From the NCBI GenBank assembly GCA_009784845.1, contig WQXK01000031.1, positions 1-9,868 of the forward strand: a DNA stretch of 9,868 nt, in the 5' to 3' direction. This document shows, piece by piece, positions 1 through 6,083 of the stretch (position 1 is its first letter; each line of letters begins with the position of its first letter). Below the pieces are notes generated by a model. The model was not told the origin of the DNA. It ran no database searches and saw only the letters and a list, made by a program, of their open reading frames with translations. The position numbers were made by a program, and so were the translations under genes. The stretch is from Dehalococcoidia bacterium (GTDB lineage Bacteria > Chloroflexota > Dehalococcoidia > Dehalococcoidales > UBA1222).

Positions 1-68
1 AACACGCCGTGCGTCGACGGATGCAAAGGCCCGATATTCAGTATGAATTGCTCAGTCGTTAGCGCCAT
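1..68 (-). CDS. nuoD: NADH-quinone oxidoreductase subunit D (49 kDa), N-terminal fragment
   Basis: Only the first 22 codons are in the window; the gene runs off the left edge. The minus strand reads MALTTEQFILNIGPLHPSTHG, then V. It contains the family's N-terminal signature NxGPxHPSTHG, which lies near the quinone-binding region of the complex I 49 kDa subunit. The chosen ATG (66-68) lies inside the end of nuoC, giving a 17-base overlap. An AAGGC stretch just upstream could serve as a weak ribosome binding site. Position directly after nuoC matches the universal nuoA-B-C-D order. The identity is firm because of the motif and context; the exact start is less certain, since the frame stays open upstream within nuoC. 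Confidence 0.88.
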   Translation of the reverse strand, partial: MALTTEQFILNIGPLHPSTHGV

Positions 69-504
69 ATGCCTTGCCTTTGAAGTCCTTACGCAATGGA
101 TATCCTTTAAACCCATCCCACAGCACAATGCGTTTGAGATGCGAGTTCTCTGTGAACTCAATGCCGAAAAGATCGTAAACCTCACGCTCCTGCAAGCTGG
201 CACCAAGCCATATGTTTGTAAGAGACGGCACAAATGGCTTGTCTTTGGGGCATCGGACCTTGAGAAGAGCGGATGAGTTGGTTTTTATTGACTGCAGCTG
301 ATAGATTACCTCAAAATGGTCCGCATAGTCAGCCGCCGTAACCATGCCAAGATAATCAAATCCGAGCGTATTTTTCATATGCTCAGCCGTTTTTGTAATA
401 AAGGCGCAGGGCACCTCTACATAATCTTCGGAATGTGTAAAACCCTGACCGAACTGCTCTTGCAGTTGTGAGGCTAAGTCGTTGTATTCAACAGAGGTAG
501 TCAT
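52..504 (-). CDS. nuoC: NADH-quinone oxidoreductase subunit C (30 kDa)
   Basis: This 150-residue protein is a peripheral-arm subunit of the complex I-type oxidoreductase, where it packs against NuoD and NuoB near the quinone site. The family signature is at residues 106-126 (EREVYDLFGIEF, then HLKRI) and is followed by G-Y-PLRKDF at 134-141, as is usual close to the C-terminus of NuoC. The length is typical of a short stand-alone NuoC rather than a NuoCD fusion. It starts two bases after the nuoB stop with no visible Shine-Dalgarno sequence, so translation is probably coupled to nuoB. Its 3' end overlaps nuoD. Confidence 0.95.
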   Translation of the reverse strand: MTTSVEYNDLASQLQEQFGQGFTHSEDYVEVPCAFITKTAEHMKNTLGFDYLGMVTAADYADHFEVIYQLQSIKTNSSALLKVRCPKDKPFVPSLTNIWLGASLQEREVYDLFGIEFTENSHLKRIVLWDGFKGYPLRKDFKGKAYGAND

Positions 505-506
505 AA

Positions 507-1091
507 CTATTTGGGCTTGCGAATGCTTTCCTTTGCAATTTTGCGACGCAACGCTTCAATGCCGGCCAGCAGCGTTTCCGGTCGCGGAGGGCATCCCGGG
601 ATATAGACATCGATCGGCACAATATGGTTGTATCCGGGAACGACGGAGTAAGAGTCGCAGAAAATGCCGCCTGAGATGGCGCAGGCACCCATGGCAATGG
701 CCCATTTTGGATCAGCCATCTGGTCATAAAGGCGTTTGATTTGAGGTGCCATTTTCCACGTGAGTGTTCCGGCACATACCAGCAGATCTGCCTGCCGCGG
801 TGATGCGCGCAATACCTCCATGCCGAAACGGGCTATATCAAAACGTGCCGAGGATGCCCCGATAAACTCAAAAGTGCAGCAGGCGGTGAAAGCTGTCACG
901 GGCCACAGCGAGGTTTTGCGTGCCCAGTTGAGTGCGGCATCCACTGTAGTAAACATCACGTTGCGTTTAATCTCTTCATCCAGCCAAGCATCGGGGTCCG
1001 GAATTGGATGCTGGGATGCTGCACGCAAAGCCTCAATGCCGTCGCTTTCGCGGCGTTCAATTTCAGCGGCCGTAATGGGTTCTATTTCCAT
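507..1091 (-). CDS. nuoB: NADH-quinone oxidoreductase subunit B (N2 cluster subunit)
   Basis: NuoB carries the terminal [4Fe-4S] cluster N2, which passes electrons to quinone. The 194-residue product has the expected four ligands: the tandem cysteines C71-C72 (in ACCTFEF), C137 (in MGACAISGG) and C167 (in PGCPPRPE). The spacings of 65 and 30 residues match the family closely. The first 45 residues form a charged N-terminal extension without an obvious motif. The ATG overlaps the 3' end of nuoA by 10 bases, and an AAAGG sequence lies nine bases upstream of it. NuoB-like subunits also occur in energy-converting hydrogenases and F420H2 dehydrogenases, but the adjacent NuoA, NuoC and NuoD favour a Nuo-type complex. 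Confidence 0.95.
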   Translation of the reverse strand: MEIEPITAAEIERRESDGIEALRAASQHPIPDPDAWLDEEIKRNVMFTTVDAALNWARKTSLWPVTAFTACCTFEFIGASSARFDIARFGMEVLRASPRQADLLVCAGTLTWKMAPQIKRLYDQMADPKWAIAMGACAISGGIFCDSYSVVPGYNHIVPIDVYIPGCPPRPETLLAGIEALRRKIAKESIRKPK

Positions 1092-1453
1092 CGCAGTGTG
1101 CCTTTACGCCAAGCATAAATGTAGGCTATGAGTATGATTCCCATGAAGATTGCGCCGCCAAGGAAAAATCGCCAATCCGCGACCTGCAAGCCGGCAGCCC
1201 ATGGGAGAATGAATATCAGCGTTACATCCAGCGCCACTGCCACCAACGCAAAGAGGTAGTACCGTGAGTTAAACTGAACCCAACTGCGACCTGTGGTTTC
1301 AAGCCCGCATTCCACTGTGGACGACTTTACCGCCGATGGCTTGTGCGGGATAATCCCGAGTTTGCGCAACACAAGCGGCAAAACGAGCATGAATGCTGCA
1401 AAGGCTATACTTATTAGGAGAAAGAGGGCAATATAGCTGAAATCCTGTAACAA
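1082..1453 (-). CDS. nuoA: NADH-quinone oxidoreductase subunit A
   Basis: NuoA is a small three-helix membrane subunit next to the quinone-binding interface. The 123-residue product has hydrophobic segments at about residues 5-29, 64-86 and 97-115. It has a recognisable core: VECG at 47-50 (usually YECG), RYYLFAL at 64-70 and PWA at 84-86. The acidic pair usually written DxE in helix 2 is D76-V-T78 here, so the glutamate is replaced by threonine. The start is a TTG (1451-1453), chosen because a perfect AAGGAG lies five bases upstream and no better start is present. It is the first gene of the operon, directly behind the promoter at 1492-1520. Confidence 0.92.
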   Translation of the reverse strand: MLQDFSYIALFLLISIAFAAFMLVLPLVLRKLGIIPHKPSAVKSSTVECGLETTGRSWVQFNSRYYLFALVAVALDVTLIFILPWAAGLQVADWRFFLGGAIFMGIILIAYIYAWRKGTLRWK

Positions 1454-1458
1454 TATTG

Positions 1459-1464
1459 CTCCTT
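1459..1464 (-). promoter_or_regulatory. ribosome binding site of nuoA (supports TTG start)
   Basis: AAGGAG on the minus strand, five bases before the TTG at 1451-1453. It decides the start of nuoA in the absence of an ATG. Confidence 0.75.
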
Positions 1465-1489
1465 AGGTTCAATTTTTGAAAAGTGGGAA

Positions 1490-1508
1490 AGAGTATAGCC
1501 TATGCTCT
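1490..1508. promoter_or_regulatory. palindrome over the nuo -10 box (candidate operator)
   Basis: The 19-base sequence AGAGTATAGCCTATGCTCT is a dyad: eight of the nine base pairs around the central C are complementary. It covers the -10 hexamer of the nuo promoter and part of the spacer, where a repressor would block polymerase. A protein binding here is inferred, not shown. A weak transcript hairpin is an alternative, but the dyad lies mostly upstream of the expected start of transcription. Confidence 0.4.
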
Positions 1509-1520
1509 AACGAAAATCAA
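1492..1520 (-). promoter_or_regulatory. sigma70-type promoter of the nuo operon
   Basis: On the minus strand a -35 box TTGATT (1515-1520) is followed by a 17-base spacer and a -10 box TATACT (1492-1497), matching consensus at 4/6 and 5/6 positions. Transcription would start near 1485, giving a leader of about 30 bases that contains the nuoA ribosome binding site. It also separates nuo from the broken accessory gene upstream. Confidence 0.6.
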
Positions 1521-1555
1521 ATGAAAAATATGTGCATGGGAACCATTGCCGTTAT

Positions 1556-2156
1556 TCACGGAGGAGGCGGAAAACCTTTACTTAGCATGTATTGGATTAT
1601 TTCTGGCGGCAAATCACCTCTGCCGGACGCATATTGAAATAGTTCAGGAGATATTTGTTTTGGAGATGTTCTGGGATTGTCCACCAATACTAATTTCGAT
1701 AGTTCTGGAGGCGCACTTTCTTCAGTCAATTGATTTAACATGTCTACGAAATAAGTGCTCCTCTCTTTAGAGTAAAAGTTATACTTGGGTTCAAGTGTAT
1801 ATTCAACTTTATGTTCCTCACACCAACGTATAGCAGCCTTCTTAGAGTACTCTTTGTGAAAACTTGGCCAATCATCTTGCAATTGCACATCATGAAACTT
1901 CTCACGAAATGTACTGAAGAAATCATTATCCCAATCATTCCAATGATCTTTAAATAGTGGCTTTCAATTCCTCGTTATCAAAGTGTAACGCAAAAGCTAC
2001 AACAACTGTCCTTCCATAAATCTCTGGCACAATAATAGGTGAATGGGTAATTTTCTATTGACATTAATGCCATTAATGAATTCGTATTTGCCAATATTAA
2101 AAAACCATTAAAAGCAGGTGGTGTTAAATACGCTATGAATCGATAAATACTTGCAT
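1556..2156 (-). pseudogene. broken gene of unknown function with several frameshifts
   Basis: I do not recognise this gene. Its 3' part (1556-1963) is one open frame encoding a hydrophilic, natural-looking protein end with segments such as AAIRWCEEHKVEYTLEP and LPPEIIQYMLSKGFPPPP. The only usable start in that frame is a GTG at 1886-1888, so it lacks a proper N-terminus. The preceding protein-like segment (PEIYGRTVVVAFALHFDNEE, ending KATI) lies in another frame, 1950-2054, and meets the first at an ATTTAAA run, where KATI joins KDHWNDWDNDFF. Further upstream, FNIGKYEFINGINVNRKLPI and YLTPPAFNGF appear in two more frames, one switch being at a run of six T. A possible original start is the ATG at 2154-2156, four bases after the GAGGTG at 2161-2166. 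The whole would encode about 195 residues. The B-to-C junction is convincing; the upstream ones are tentative. The AT-rich composition differs from the flanking genes. Confidence 0.55.
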
Positions 2157-2157
2157 A

Positions 2158-2463
2158 TCACACCTCAATATATGATGGGATTTCCATACCAAATATGGTA
2201 TTTCTGTCATCAGGACCATTAGGACCATGATAATGACCATAATAGCCGTTGTTGTGGACTTTTGGAGCAACATCTTTCTTTGCTCCAACACCTACTGCAA
2301 GTGCTTTGGCATCCGATTGATTTTGTGTGTGGACGCCCCATCGTTCAGGATTTATCCCGAGTTGTTGTTGAAGGAAAGCCAGCCCTGCACCTGATGAAAG
2401 CATTGATGCAGCTGCACTTGTGCTGCCCCAAGACTTGACCGGATCGCTAAGCTTAATCCTCAT
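2158..2463 (-). CDS. hypothetical protein with a Gly/His/Tyr-rich toxin-like tail
   Basis: This 101-residue protein has no function I can assign. The start ATG (2461-2463) was preferred over a GTG 33 bases upstream because a GGAGG lies seven bases before it. Residues 15-62 are rich in small residues (TSAAASMLSSGAGLAF, later ALAVGVGAKK). The tail at residues 70-93 carries NNGYYGHYHG, then IFGMEI. From general knowledge, GHYH-plus-IFG-like endings are common at the C-terminal tips of polymorphic or RHS-type toxins, but this is a resemblance, not an assignment, and no large toxin carrier is attached. There is no signal peptide or clear membrane helix. It has its own promoter and leader hairpin, and its stop lies one base from the apparent start of the broken gene downstream, suggesting a former two-gene operon. 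Confidence 0.6.
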   Translation of the reverse strand: MRIKLSDPVKSWGSTSAAASMLSSGAGLAFLQQQLGINPERWGVHTQNQSDAKALAVGVGAKKDVAPKVHNNGYYGHYHGPNGPDDRNTIFGMEIPSYIEV

Positions 2464-2470
2464 GCTGGTA

Positions 2471-2475
2471 CCTCC
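2471..2475 (-). promoter_or_regulatory. ribosome binding site of the 101-residue ORF
   Basis: GGAGG on the minus strand, seven bases before the ATG at 2461-2463. This fixes the start and argues that the ORF is, or recently was, translated. Confidence 0.7.
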
Positions 2476-2490
2476 ATGGGGTTGCGTATT

Positions 2491-2524
2491 ACTCACATAG
2501 ACAGGATAGTGCAGCCTAGTGAGT
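2491..2524 (-). repeat. inverted repeat, possible 5' leader hairpin
   Basis: In the transcript sense, ACTCACTAG (2516-2524) can pair with CTATGTGAGT (2491-2500), leaving one bulged base and a loop of 15 bases. The predicted transcription start is near 2525, so the stem would sit at the very 5' end of the mRNA. That placement fits an mRNA-stabilising or regulatory leader structure, or a DNA operator. No function is shown. Confidence 0.4.
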
Positions 2525-2531
2525 TGTGCCT

Positions 2532-2561
2532 ATTCTAGCATTGGAGCAAAAATAGCGTCAA
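2532..2561 (-). promoter_or_regulatory. promoter of the 101-residue ORF
   Basis: On the minus strand a -35 box TTGACG (2556-2561, 5/6) is separated by 18 bases from a -10 box TAGAAT (2532-2537, 5/6). The -10 box is preceded by TGC, forming an extended -10. It is one of the best promoter matches in the window. Confidence 0.6.
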
Positions 2562-2826
2562 CCGCTTTGTATCAAAAAGCGAAAATATATCTGAGAATTC
2601 TTTGTAAATTCTATGGCGTATGAAGCGCACAACGCATCAGCTTGATGCTATAGAAATAACAAAAACTGAGATGCTTTTGATATTACTAGCCACATTGCTG
2701 AAGCTTAGGATGAAAAAGCATGCATTTGAGATTGTTATTTGCCTGTTGTACTTTTATTCAATACGCTTCGTACGACACGCCTCTCAGATGTAGCGCGTTC
2801 TTGCACTGAGACGTAAAATGTAGACC
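2562..2826. other. AT-rich intergenic region before rlmN
   Basis: No gene is convincingly supported here. It contains a perfect dyad with six-base arms, GCATCA-GCT-TGATGC (2634-2648), without a T-run. It also has the palindrome TCGTACGA (2768-2775). A 40-codon hydrophobic frame at 2671-2793 lacks a ribosome binding site. The dyads could be regulator sites for either divergent gene, but nothing ties them to one. Confidence 0.4.
2814..2819 (+). promoter_or_regulatory. -10-like box immediately upstream of rlmN
   Basis: TAAAAT (5/6 to TATAAT) ends seven bases before the rlmN ATG, which would place the transcription start at about the first base of the codon. No Shine-Dalgarno sequence and no good -35 box are visible. 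A leaderless rlmN mRNA is therefore possible, but the element could be chance in AT-rich DNA. Confidence 0.33.
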
Positions 2827-3888
2827 ATGACTATTAATCTGCTTGACCTAGCCACAACAGAGTTAGCCTCATTTCTGCAAACACTGGATGATCCGCCATC
2901 GGCAACATCACGTGTGCTTAAGGCTGTTTATCGCGATTGCGTTAATTCTTTGGATGATGCCATGGAACTTTCTGCTGCGCTTAGGTCCAAGTTGGCGCAA
3001 GAGGCTGTTATTGATCTGCCGCAACAGATGGATGAGCGCATTTCATCCGACGAGCAGACACATAAAACCCTCTTTAAACTTGCAGACGGGCACACCATAG
3101 AGGCGACTTTAATGCTTTCGCATACCAGTGCCGGGCGCAAACACTGTACTGTTTGCGTTTCATCTCAGGTGGGATGCGCAATAGGTTGTCCTTTCTGCGC
3201 TACGGGCATGCAAGGTTTTGTGCGCAATCTTAGCACTTCTGAAATTATGGGGGCAGGTGTTGTTTTCGCACGCCGCCTGCATTCAGCGCAGGAGGCAGGA
3301 AAGATGACTAACGTTGTATTTATGGGTATGGGCGAGCCGCTGTCGAATTACGATAATGTCTGCCGTGCGGTATCTATCCTTAGCGCGTCACAGGGGCTTG
3401 GTCTAAGTGCTCACAAAATAATGTTATCCAGTGCCGGAATGGTTCCGCAGATAAGGCGTATGTCCCGTGATAATTTACCATTGGAGCTGGCAGTGTCACT
3501 ACATGCTGCAAATGATGAGTTGTGCAACTGTTTGGTTCCGCTCAACCGTAAGTATCCCATTGCGGAACTGCTTCAGGCTTGCCGCGAGTATGCTCATGCC
3601 ACAGGGAGACTTGTTTATTTTGAATATGCAATGTTCTCAAATATCAATGATTCTACTGCTGATGCCGATGCGCTGTTGAAACTGCTGCAGGGATTTCCCT
3701 GTGACGTGAATTTGATTTTGGGTAATACGACTGATTCGCTGGATTATAAGCCGTCGTCACGTGAGCAGGCGCTGGTATTTCAGAAGTGCTTAATAGTCGG
3801 AGGTGTGCGTGCCATGCTGCGTGTGTCGCGCGGTGCAGATATTGATGCAGGATGCGGGCAGCTTAGAAGCCGCTATCTTGAAAACTAA
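2827..3888 (+). CDS. rlmN: 23S rRNA/tRNA adenine-C2 methyltransferase RlmN (radical SAM)
   Basis: RlmN methylates C2 of A2503 in 23S rRNA and A37 in some tRNAs in the cytoplasm. The 353-residue protein has the radical-SAM cluster motif C117-AIG-C121-PF-C124. It also has the RlmN/Cfr pair of extra cysteines: C110 in VCVSSQVGC and C343 in DIDAGCGQL, which carries the methyl group transiently. The GMGEP motif is at 167-171. The C-terminal RGADIDAGCGQL closely follows E. coli RlmN. The region that reads NLIPWNP in E. coli is NLILGNTT at about 295-302, a divergence at a usually conserved spot. Cfr, the C8 methyltransferase, is the alternative, but the GCGQL ending and genomic setting favour RlmN. 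It stands alone between the accessory region and moaA. Confidence 0.9.
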   Translation: MTINLLDLATTELASFLQTLDDPPSATSRVLKAVYRDCVNSLDDAMELSAALRSKLAQEAVIDLPQQMDERISSDEQTHKTLFKLADGHTIEATLMLSHTSAGRKHCTVCVSSQVGCAIGCPFCATGMQGFVRNLSTSEIMGAGVVFARRLHSAQEAGKMTNVVFMGMGEPLSNYDNVCRAVSILSASQGLGLSAHKIMLSSAGMVPQIRRMSRDNLPLELAVSLHAANDELCNCLVPLNRKYPIAELLQACREYAHATGRLVYFEYAMFSNINDSTADADALLKLLQGFPCDVNLILGNTTDSLDYKPSSREQALVFQKCLIVGGVRAMLRVSRGADIDAGCGQLRSRYLEN

Positions 3889-3911
3889 TTCTCTCTCATT
3901 TAGCAAGTTCA

Positions 3912-3923
3912 ATGCATTTGCAT
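3912..3923. repeat. short perfect dyad upstream of the moaA promoter
   Basis: ATGCA-TT-TGCAT lies 13 bases before the candidate -35 box of moaA. It is a plausible site for a regulator of Moco synthesis, but a 12-base dyad of low complexity could be chance. Confidence 0.25.
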
Positions 3924-3936
3924 ATCACAAAGGATA

Positions 3937-3965
3937 TTGCGGCGCTTATTTCAATGGTGTAATAT
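3937..3965 (+). promoter_or_regulatory. candidate promoter of moaA giving a leaderless transcript
   Basis: TTGCGG (3937-3942) is followed by a 17-base spacer and TAATAT (3960-3965). The -10 box ends seven bases before the moaA ATG at 3973, so transcription would begin at or next to the start codon. This agrees with the lack of any Shine-Dalgarno sequence there. Confidence 0.45.
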
Positions 3966-3972
3966 ATCCCGT

Positions 3973-4959
3973 ATGACCGAAAGCCTCTTTGATAGTTATC
4001 ATCGCCAGATTGACTACATGCGCATATCTGTTACAGACCGCTGTAACCTGCGCTGTATTTACTGTAACTCCTCCACAAGGCAGCATCTTTCGCATAATGA
4101 TATCCTGCGATACGAGGAAATTTCCCGGGTCGTGCGTATTGCGGCTAAGCTGGGCGTGCATAGCATACGTCTTACGGGAGGTGAGCCAACTGTTCGCCCG
4201 CGTGTGGTTGAGTTGGTTAGTATGCTGCGTGGAATTGCCGGTATAAAAGATATCTCCATGACTACAAATGCCGTGAATTTGACAGAAATGGCACAGCCGT
4301 TAAAGCAGGCAGGGCTGGATCGCGTCAACATCTCATTGGATACTTTCCGTCCCGAGCGTTTTGCTGCCATGTGCGGTGTCGGGAGGCTGGATGACGTGTT
4401 GCTTGGTATTGAGGCAGCGCGCAAGGCTGGATTAAATCCGGTTAAAACCAATACAGTTGTGCTGCGTGGAATCAACGATGATGAGGTGGTCGACTTTGCC
4501 CGCAAGAGTGTAACTGACGGCTGGAACGTGCGTTTTATTGAAGAGATGCCGCTTGTGGATAACCCCAACGGATATAAGCTGGTTTCCGTCAGGGAAATCA
4601 AGGAGTTAATTGAGCGCGAAATGGGTCCAATGCAGCCGCATGACTGTCCTTCAAGCGGTCATGGCCCGGCTAGGTCTTATCATCTTGGCGGCGGAGGCGG
4701 CACGATCGGTCTTATTGGTCCGGTGACTGATTGTTTTTGTGATACGTGTAATCGCTTCCGTCTTACTGCCGATGGTAAGTTGCGCCCGTGTTTGTTGCGT
4801 GAGGATGAGGTGGATTTGAAGTCTGCCTTGCGTGCTGAGGCATCTGATGAGGAACTCGAAGCCCTTATGCTTCAGGCGGTTGCGATGAAACAGGAAAAAC
4901 ACCAGCTGGATGAGCATATTGTGCCGCACGGACGCAATATGCGCCAGATTGGCGGATAG
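3973..4959 (+). CDS. moaA: GTP 3',8-cyclase MoaA
   Basis: MoaA is a radical SAM enzyme that converts GTP to 3',8-cyclo-7,8-dihydro-GTP, the first step of Moco synthesis. The 328-residue product has both [4Fe-4S] sites: C24-NLR-C28-IY-C31 for SAM, and C256-DT-C259 with C273 (in [18 protein letters not shown]) for substrate. The sequences RLTGGEP (66-72) and NISLDTF (119-125) are typical, and the protein ends with the functional Gly-Gly dipeptide. The start is the ATG at 3973. A TTG 36 bases upstream is in frame but falls in the promoter and lacks a ribosome binding site. The gene is followed after 31 bases by moaC, with which it is probably cotranscribed. Confidence 0.95.
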   Translation: MTESLFDSYHRQIDYMRISVTDRCNLRCIYCNSSTRQHLSHNDILRYEEISRVVRIAAKLGVHSIRLTGGEPTVRPRVVELVSMLRGIAGIKDISMTTNAVNLTEMAQPLKQAGLDRVNISLDTFRPERFAAMCGVGRLDDVLLGIEAARKAGLNPVKTNTVVLRGINDDEVVDFARKSVTDGWNVRFIEEMPLVDNPNGYKLVSVREIKELIEREMGPMQPHDCPSSGHGPARSYHLGGGGGTIGLIGPVTDCFCDTCNRFRLTADGKLRPCLLREDEVDLKSALRAEASDEELEALMLQAVAMKQEKHQLDEHIVPHGRNMRQIGG

Positions 4960-4990
4960 GGAATGCATACAATGCAGAAAGAGGTGTCTT

Positions 4991-5464
4991 ATGCTTGATC
5001 TGACCCATGTAAACGAGGTCGGTGAGGCAAGGATGGTTGATGTCGGTGCCAAGGCTGAAACCGAACGCGAGGCGGTGGCCAGCGGCGGCGTACGCATGCA
5101 GGCGCAAACTCAGTCTGCTATCTGTCAAATGGGCATAAAAAAAGGTGACGTGCTTGCGGTGGCGCGTGTGGCAGGGATTATGGCGGCCAAGAAAACCCCG
5201 GAGCTTATTCCTTTGTGTCATACACTTCTTATCACCGAGGTTACCATAGATTTTGATTTTGTAGGCGATGACTTTATTAAGGTAACCTCCAAAGCAAAGT
5301 GTACCGGCAAGACCGGTGTGGAGATGGAGGCGCTCACTGCTGTTTCCGTTGCTTGTCTAACTATTTATGATATGTGCAAGGCCATTGACCGCGGCATGGT
5401 TATTGAGAGCATACAACTGGAAAAGAAGAGCGGCGGTAAAAGTGGCACTTTTATTAGACAATAA
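4991..5464 (+). CDS. moaC: cyclic pyranopterin monophosphate synthase MoaC
   Basis: MoaC rearranges the MoaA product into cyclic pyranopterin monophosphate. The 157-residue length is standard. Conserved blocks are [13 protein letters not shown] (65-77), [10 protein letters not shown] (109-118) and [10 protein letters not shown] (124-133). The likely catalytic residues are K67/K68, H77, E111/E113, D127 and K130. The usual LCHPL reads LCHTL, a mild change. The ATG at 4991 is preceded by GAGGTG with a four-base gap, whereas the longer in-frame start at 4910 lies inside moaA. A C-terminal [10 protein letters not shown] tail matches the family. It sits between moaA and the MOSC gene in one operon. 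Confidence 0.96.
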   Translation: MLDLTHVNEVGEARMVDVGAKAETEREAVASGGVRMQAQTQSAICQMGIKKGDVLAVARVAGIMAAKKTPELIPLCHTLLITEVTIDFDFVGDDFIKVTSKAKCTGKTGVEMEALTAVSVACLTIYDMCKAIDRGMVIESIQLEKKSGGKSGTFIRQ

Positions 5465-5476
5465 GGGGGAAAGCTA

Positions 5477-5959
5477 ATGGCAAAAATTGTAGCTGTTTGT
5501 ATCAGTGAACAAAAAGGTACAAAAAAACACGACGTTCGTGAGGGGGTTTTGAAAGAGGATTACGGGCTGGTCGGGGACTCTCATGCCAAGGACGGCAATC
5601 ATCGCCAGCTTAGTCTGCTTTCCATGACCAGTGTTGAGAAGATGCGCAAGATGGGCGTGGATGTCGGTCCGGGTGATTTTGCAGAAAACCTGACTGTTGA
5701 GGGTGAGGAACTTGTGCTGTATGAGTTGCCCATCGGACAGCGCCTTTGCGTCGGCAAGGATATTGTTTTAGAGGTGACGCAAATCGGCAAGACATGCCAT
5801 GACCGCTGTGAAATATTTAAGCAGGTTGGAACCTGTGTCATGCCGGTTGAGGGCATATTCACCCGCGTTATCAAAGGTGGCACTGTGAAAGCCGGGGATT
5901 GTGTCAGCCCGTGTGATACCTCTTCTGCCTCGTGCTGTAATTGCCAGCCTAAGTCCTAG
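5477..5959 (+). CDS. MOSC-domain protein with cysteine-rich tail
   Basis: MOSC domains are found at the C-terminus of Moco sulfurases and in stand-alone proteins thought to carry or transfer sulfur to Moco or metals. The 160-residue product matches a short stand-alone MOSC protein. It has an N-terminal REG-L-ED-GLVGDSHA block (21-37), GDFAENLTVEG (66-76), and the core GKTCHDRCEIFKQVG (104-118) with C107 and C111. VMPVEGIFTRVIKGG follows at 121-135. The last 19 residues add C142, C146, C153, C154 and C156, a metal- or sulfur-binding-looking tail. The gene begins 12 bases after moaC behind an AGGGGG ribosome binding site, so it is in the moa operon. The precise substrate is unknown. Confidence 0.88.
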   Translation: MAKIVAVCISEQKGTKKHDVREGVLKEDYGLVGDSHAKDGNHRQLSLLSMTSVEKMRKMGVDVGPGDFAENLTVEGEELVLYELPIGQRLCVGKDIVLEVTQIGKTCHDRCEIFKQVGTCVMPVEGIFTRVIKGGTVKAGDCVSPCDTSSASCCNCQPKS

Positions 5960-5968
5960 GATTAGACC

Positions 5969-5987
5969 GCCGTGCAACTGGTGCGGC
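5969..5987. terminator. weak hairpin after the MOSC gene
   Basis: GCCGTGC-AACTG-GTGCGGC can form a seven-base-pair stem including two G-T pairs, ten bases after the stop codon. The nearest T-run (5998-6001) is too far for a classical intrinsic terminator. It may end the moa transcript or only protect its 3' end. No better terminator is visible between the convergent MOSC and mogA genes. Confidence 0.3.
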
Positions 5988-6083
5988 TAGTACGTGATTT
6001 TGTGGTTGTCCAAGCAGTTGTGAGCGCCTGTTTTACCTTGTTCTATCGCGGTTGATATGCTTGCCGCCGGATGCTGTATGTGC

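Noticed and set aside
1548..1562. Small hairpin CCGT-GAATA-ACGG after the broken gene as a terminator
   Set aside because: It has only four base pairs and no T-run, which is too weak to call.
1979..2070. Short frame beginning MALMSIENYPF in the accessory region
   Set aside because: It has no ribosome binding site and ends in a cysteine-rich stretch unlike natural proteins. The competing frames give a better continuous reconstruction of the broken gene.
2671..2793. 40-codon plus-strand frame with two hydrophobic stretches upstream of rlmN
   Set aside because: It has no ribosome binding site, lies in AT-rich DNA where Leu/Ile-rich frames arise by chance, and matches no small protein I recognise.
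3889..3972. Possible Moco riboswitch before moaA
   Set aside because: The gap is only 84 bases, and the candidate promoter leaves no leader RNA in which an aptamer could fold.
4059..4601. 180-codon minus-strand frame antisense to moaA
   Set aside because: It is Ser/Thr/Arg-rich and has no motif, and it lies over the clear MoaA radical SAM coding frame, so it is a shadow frame.
4910..4990. Longer in-frame start for moaC at 4910
   Set aside because: It would overlap moaA by 50 bases and add residues not seen in the family; GAGGTG marks the ATG at 4991.
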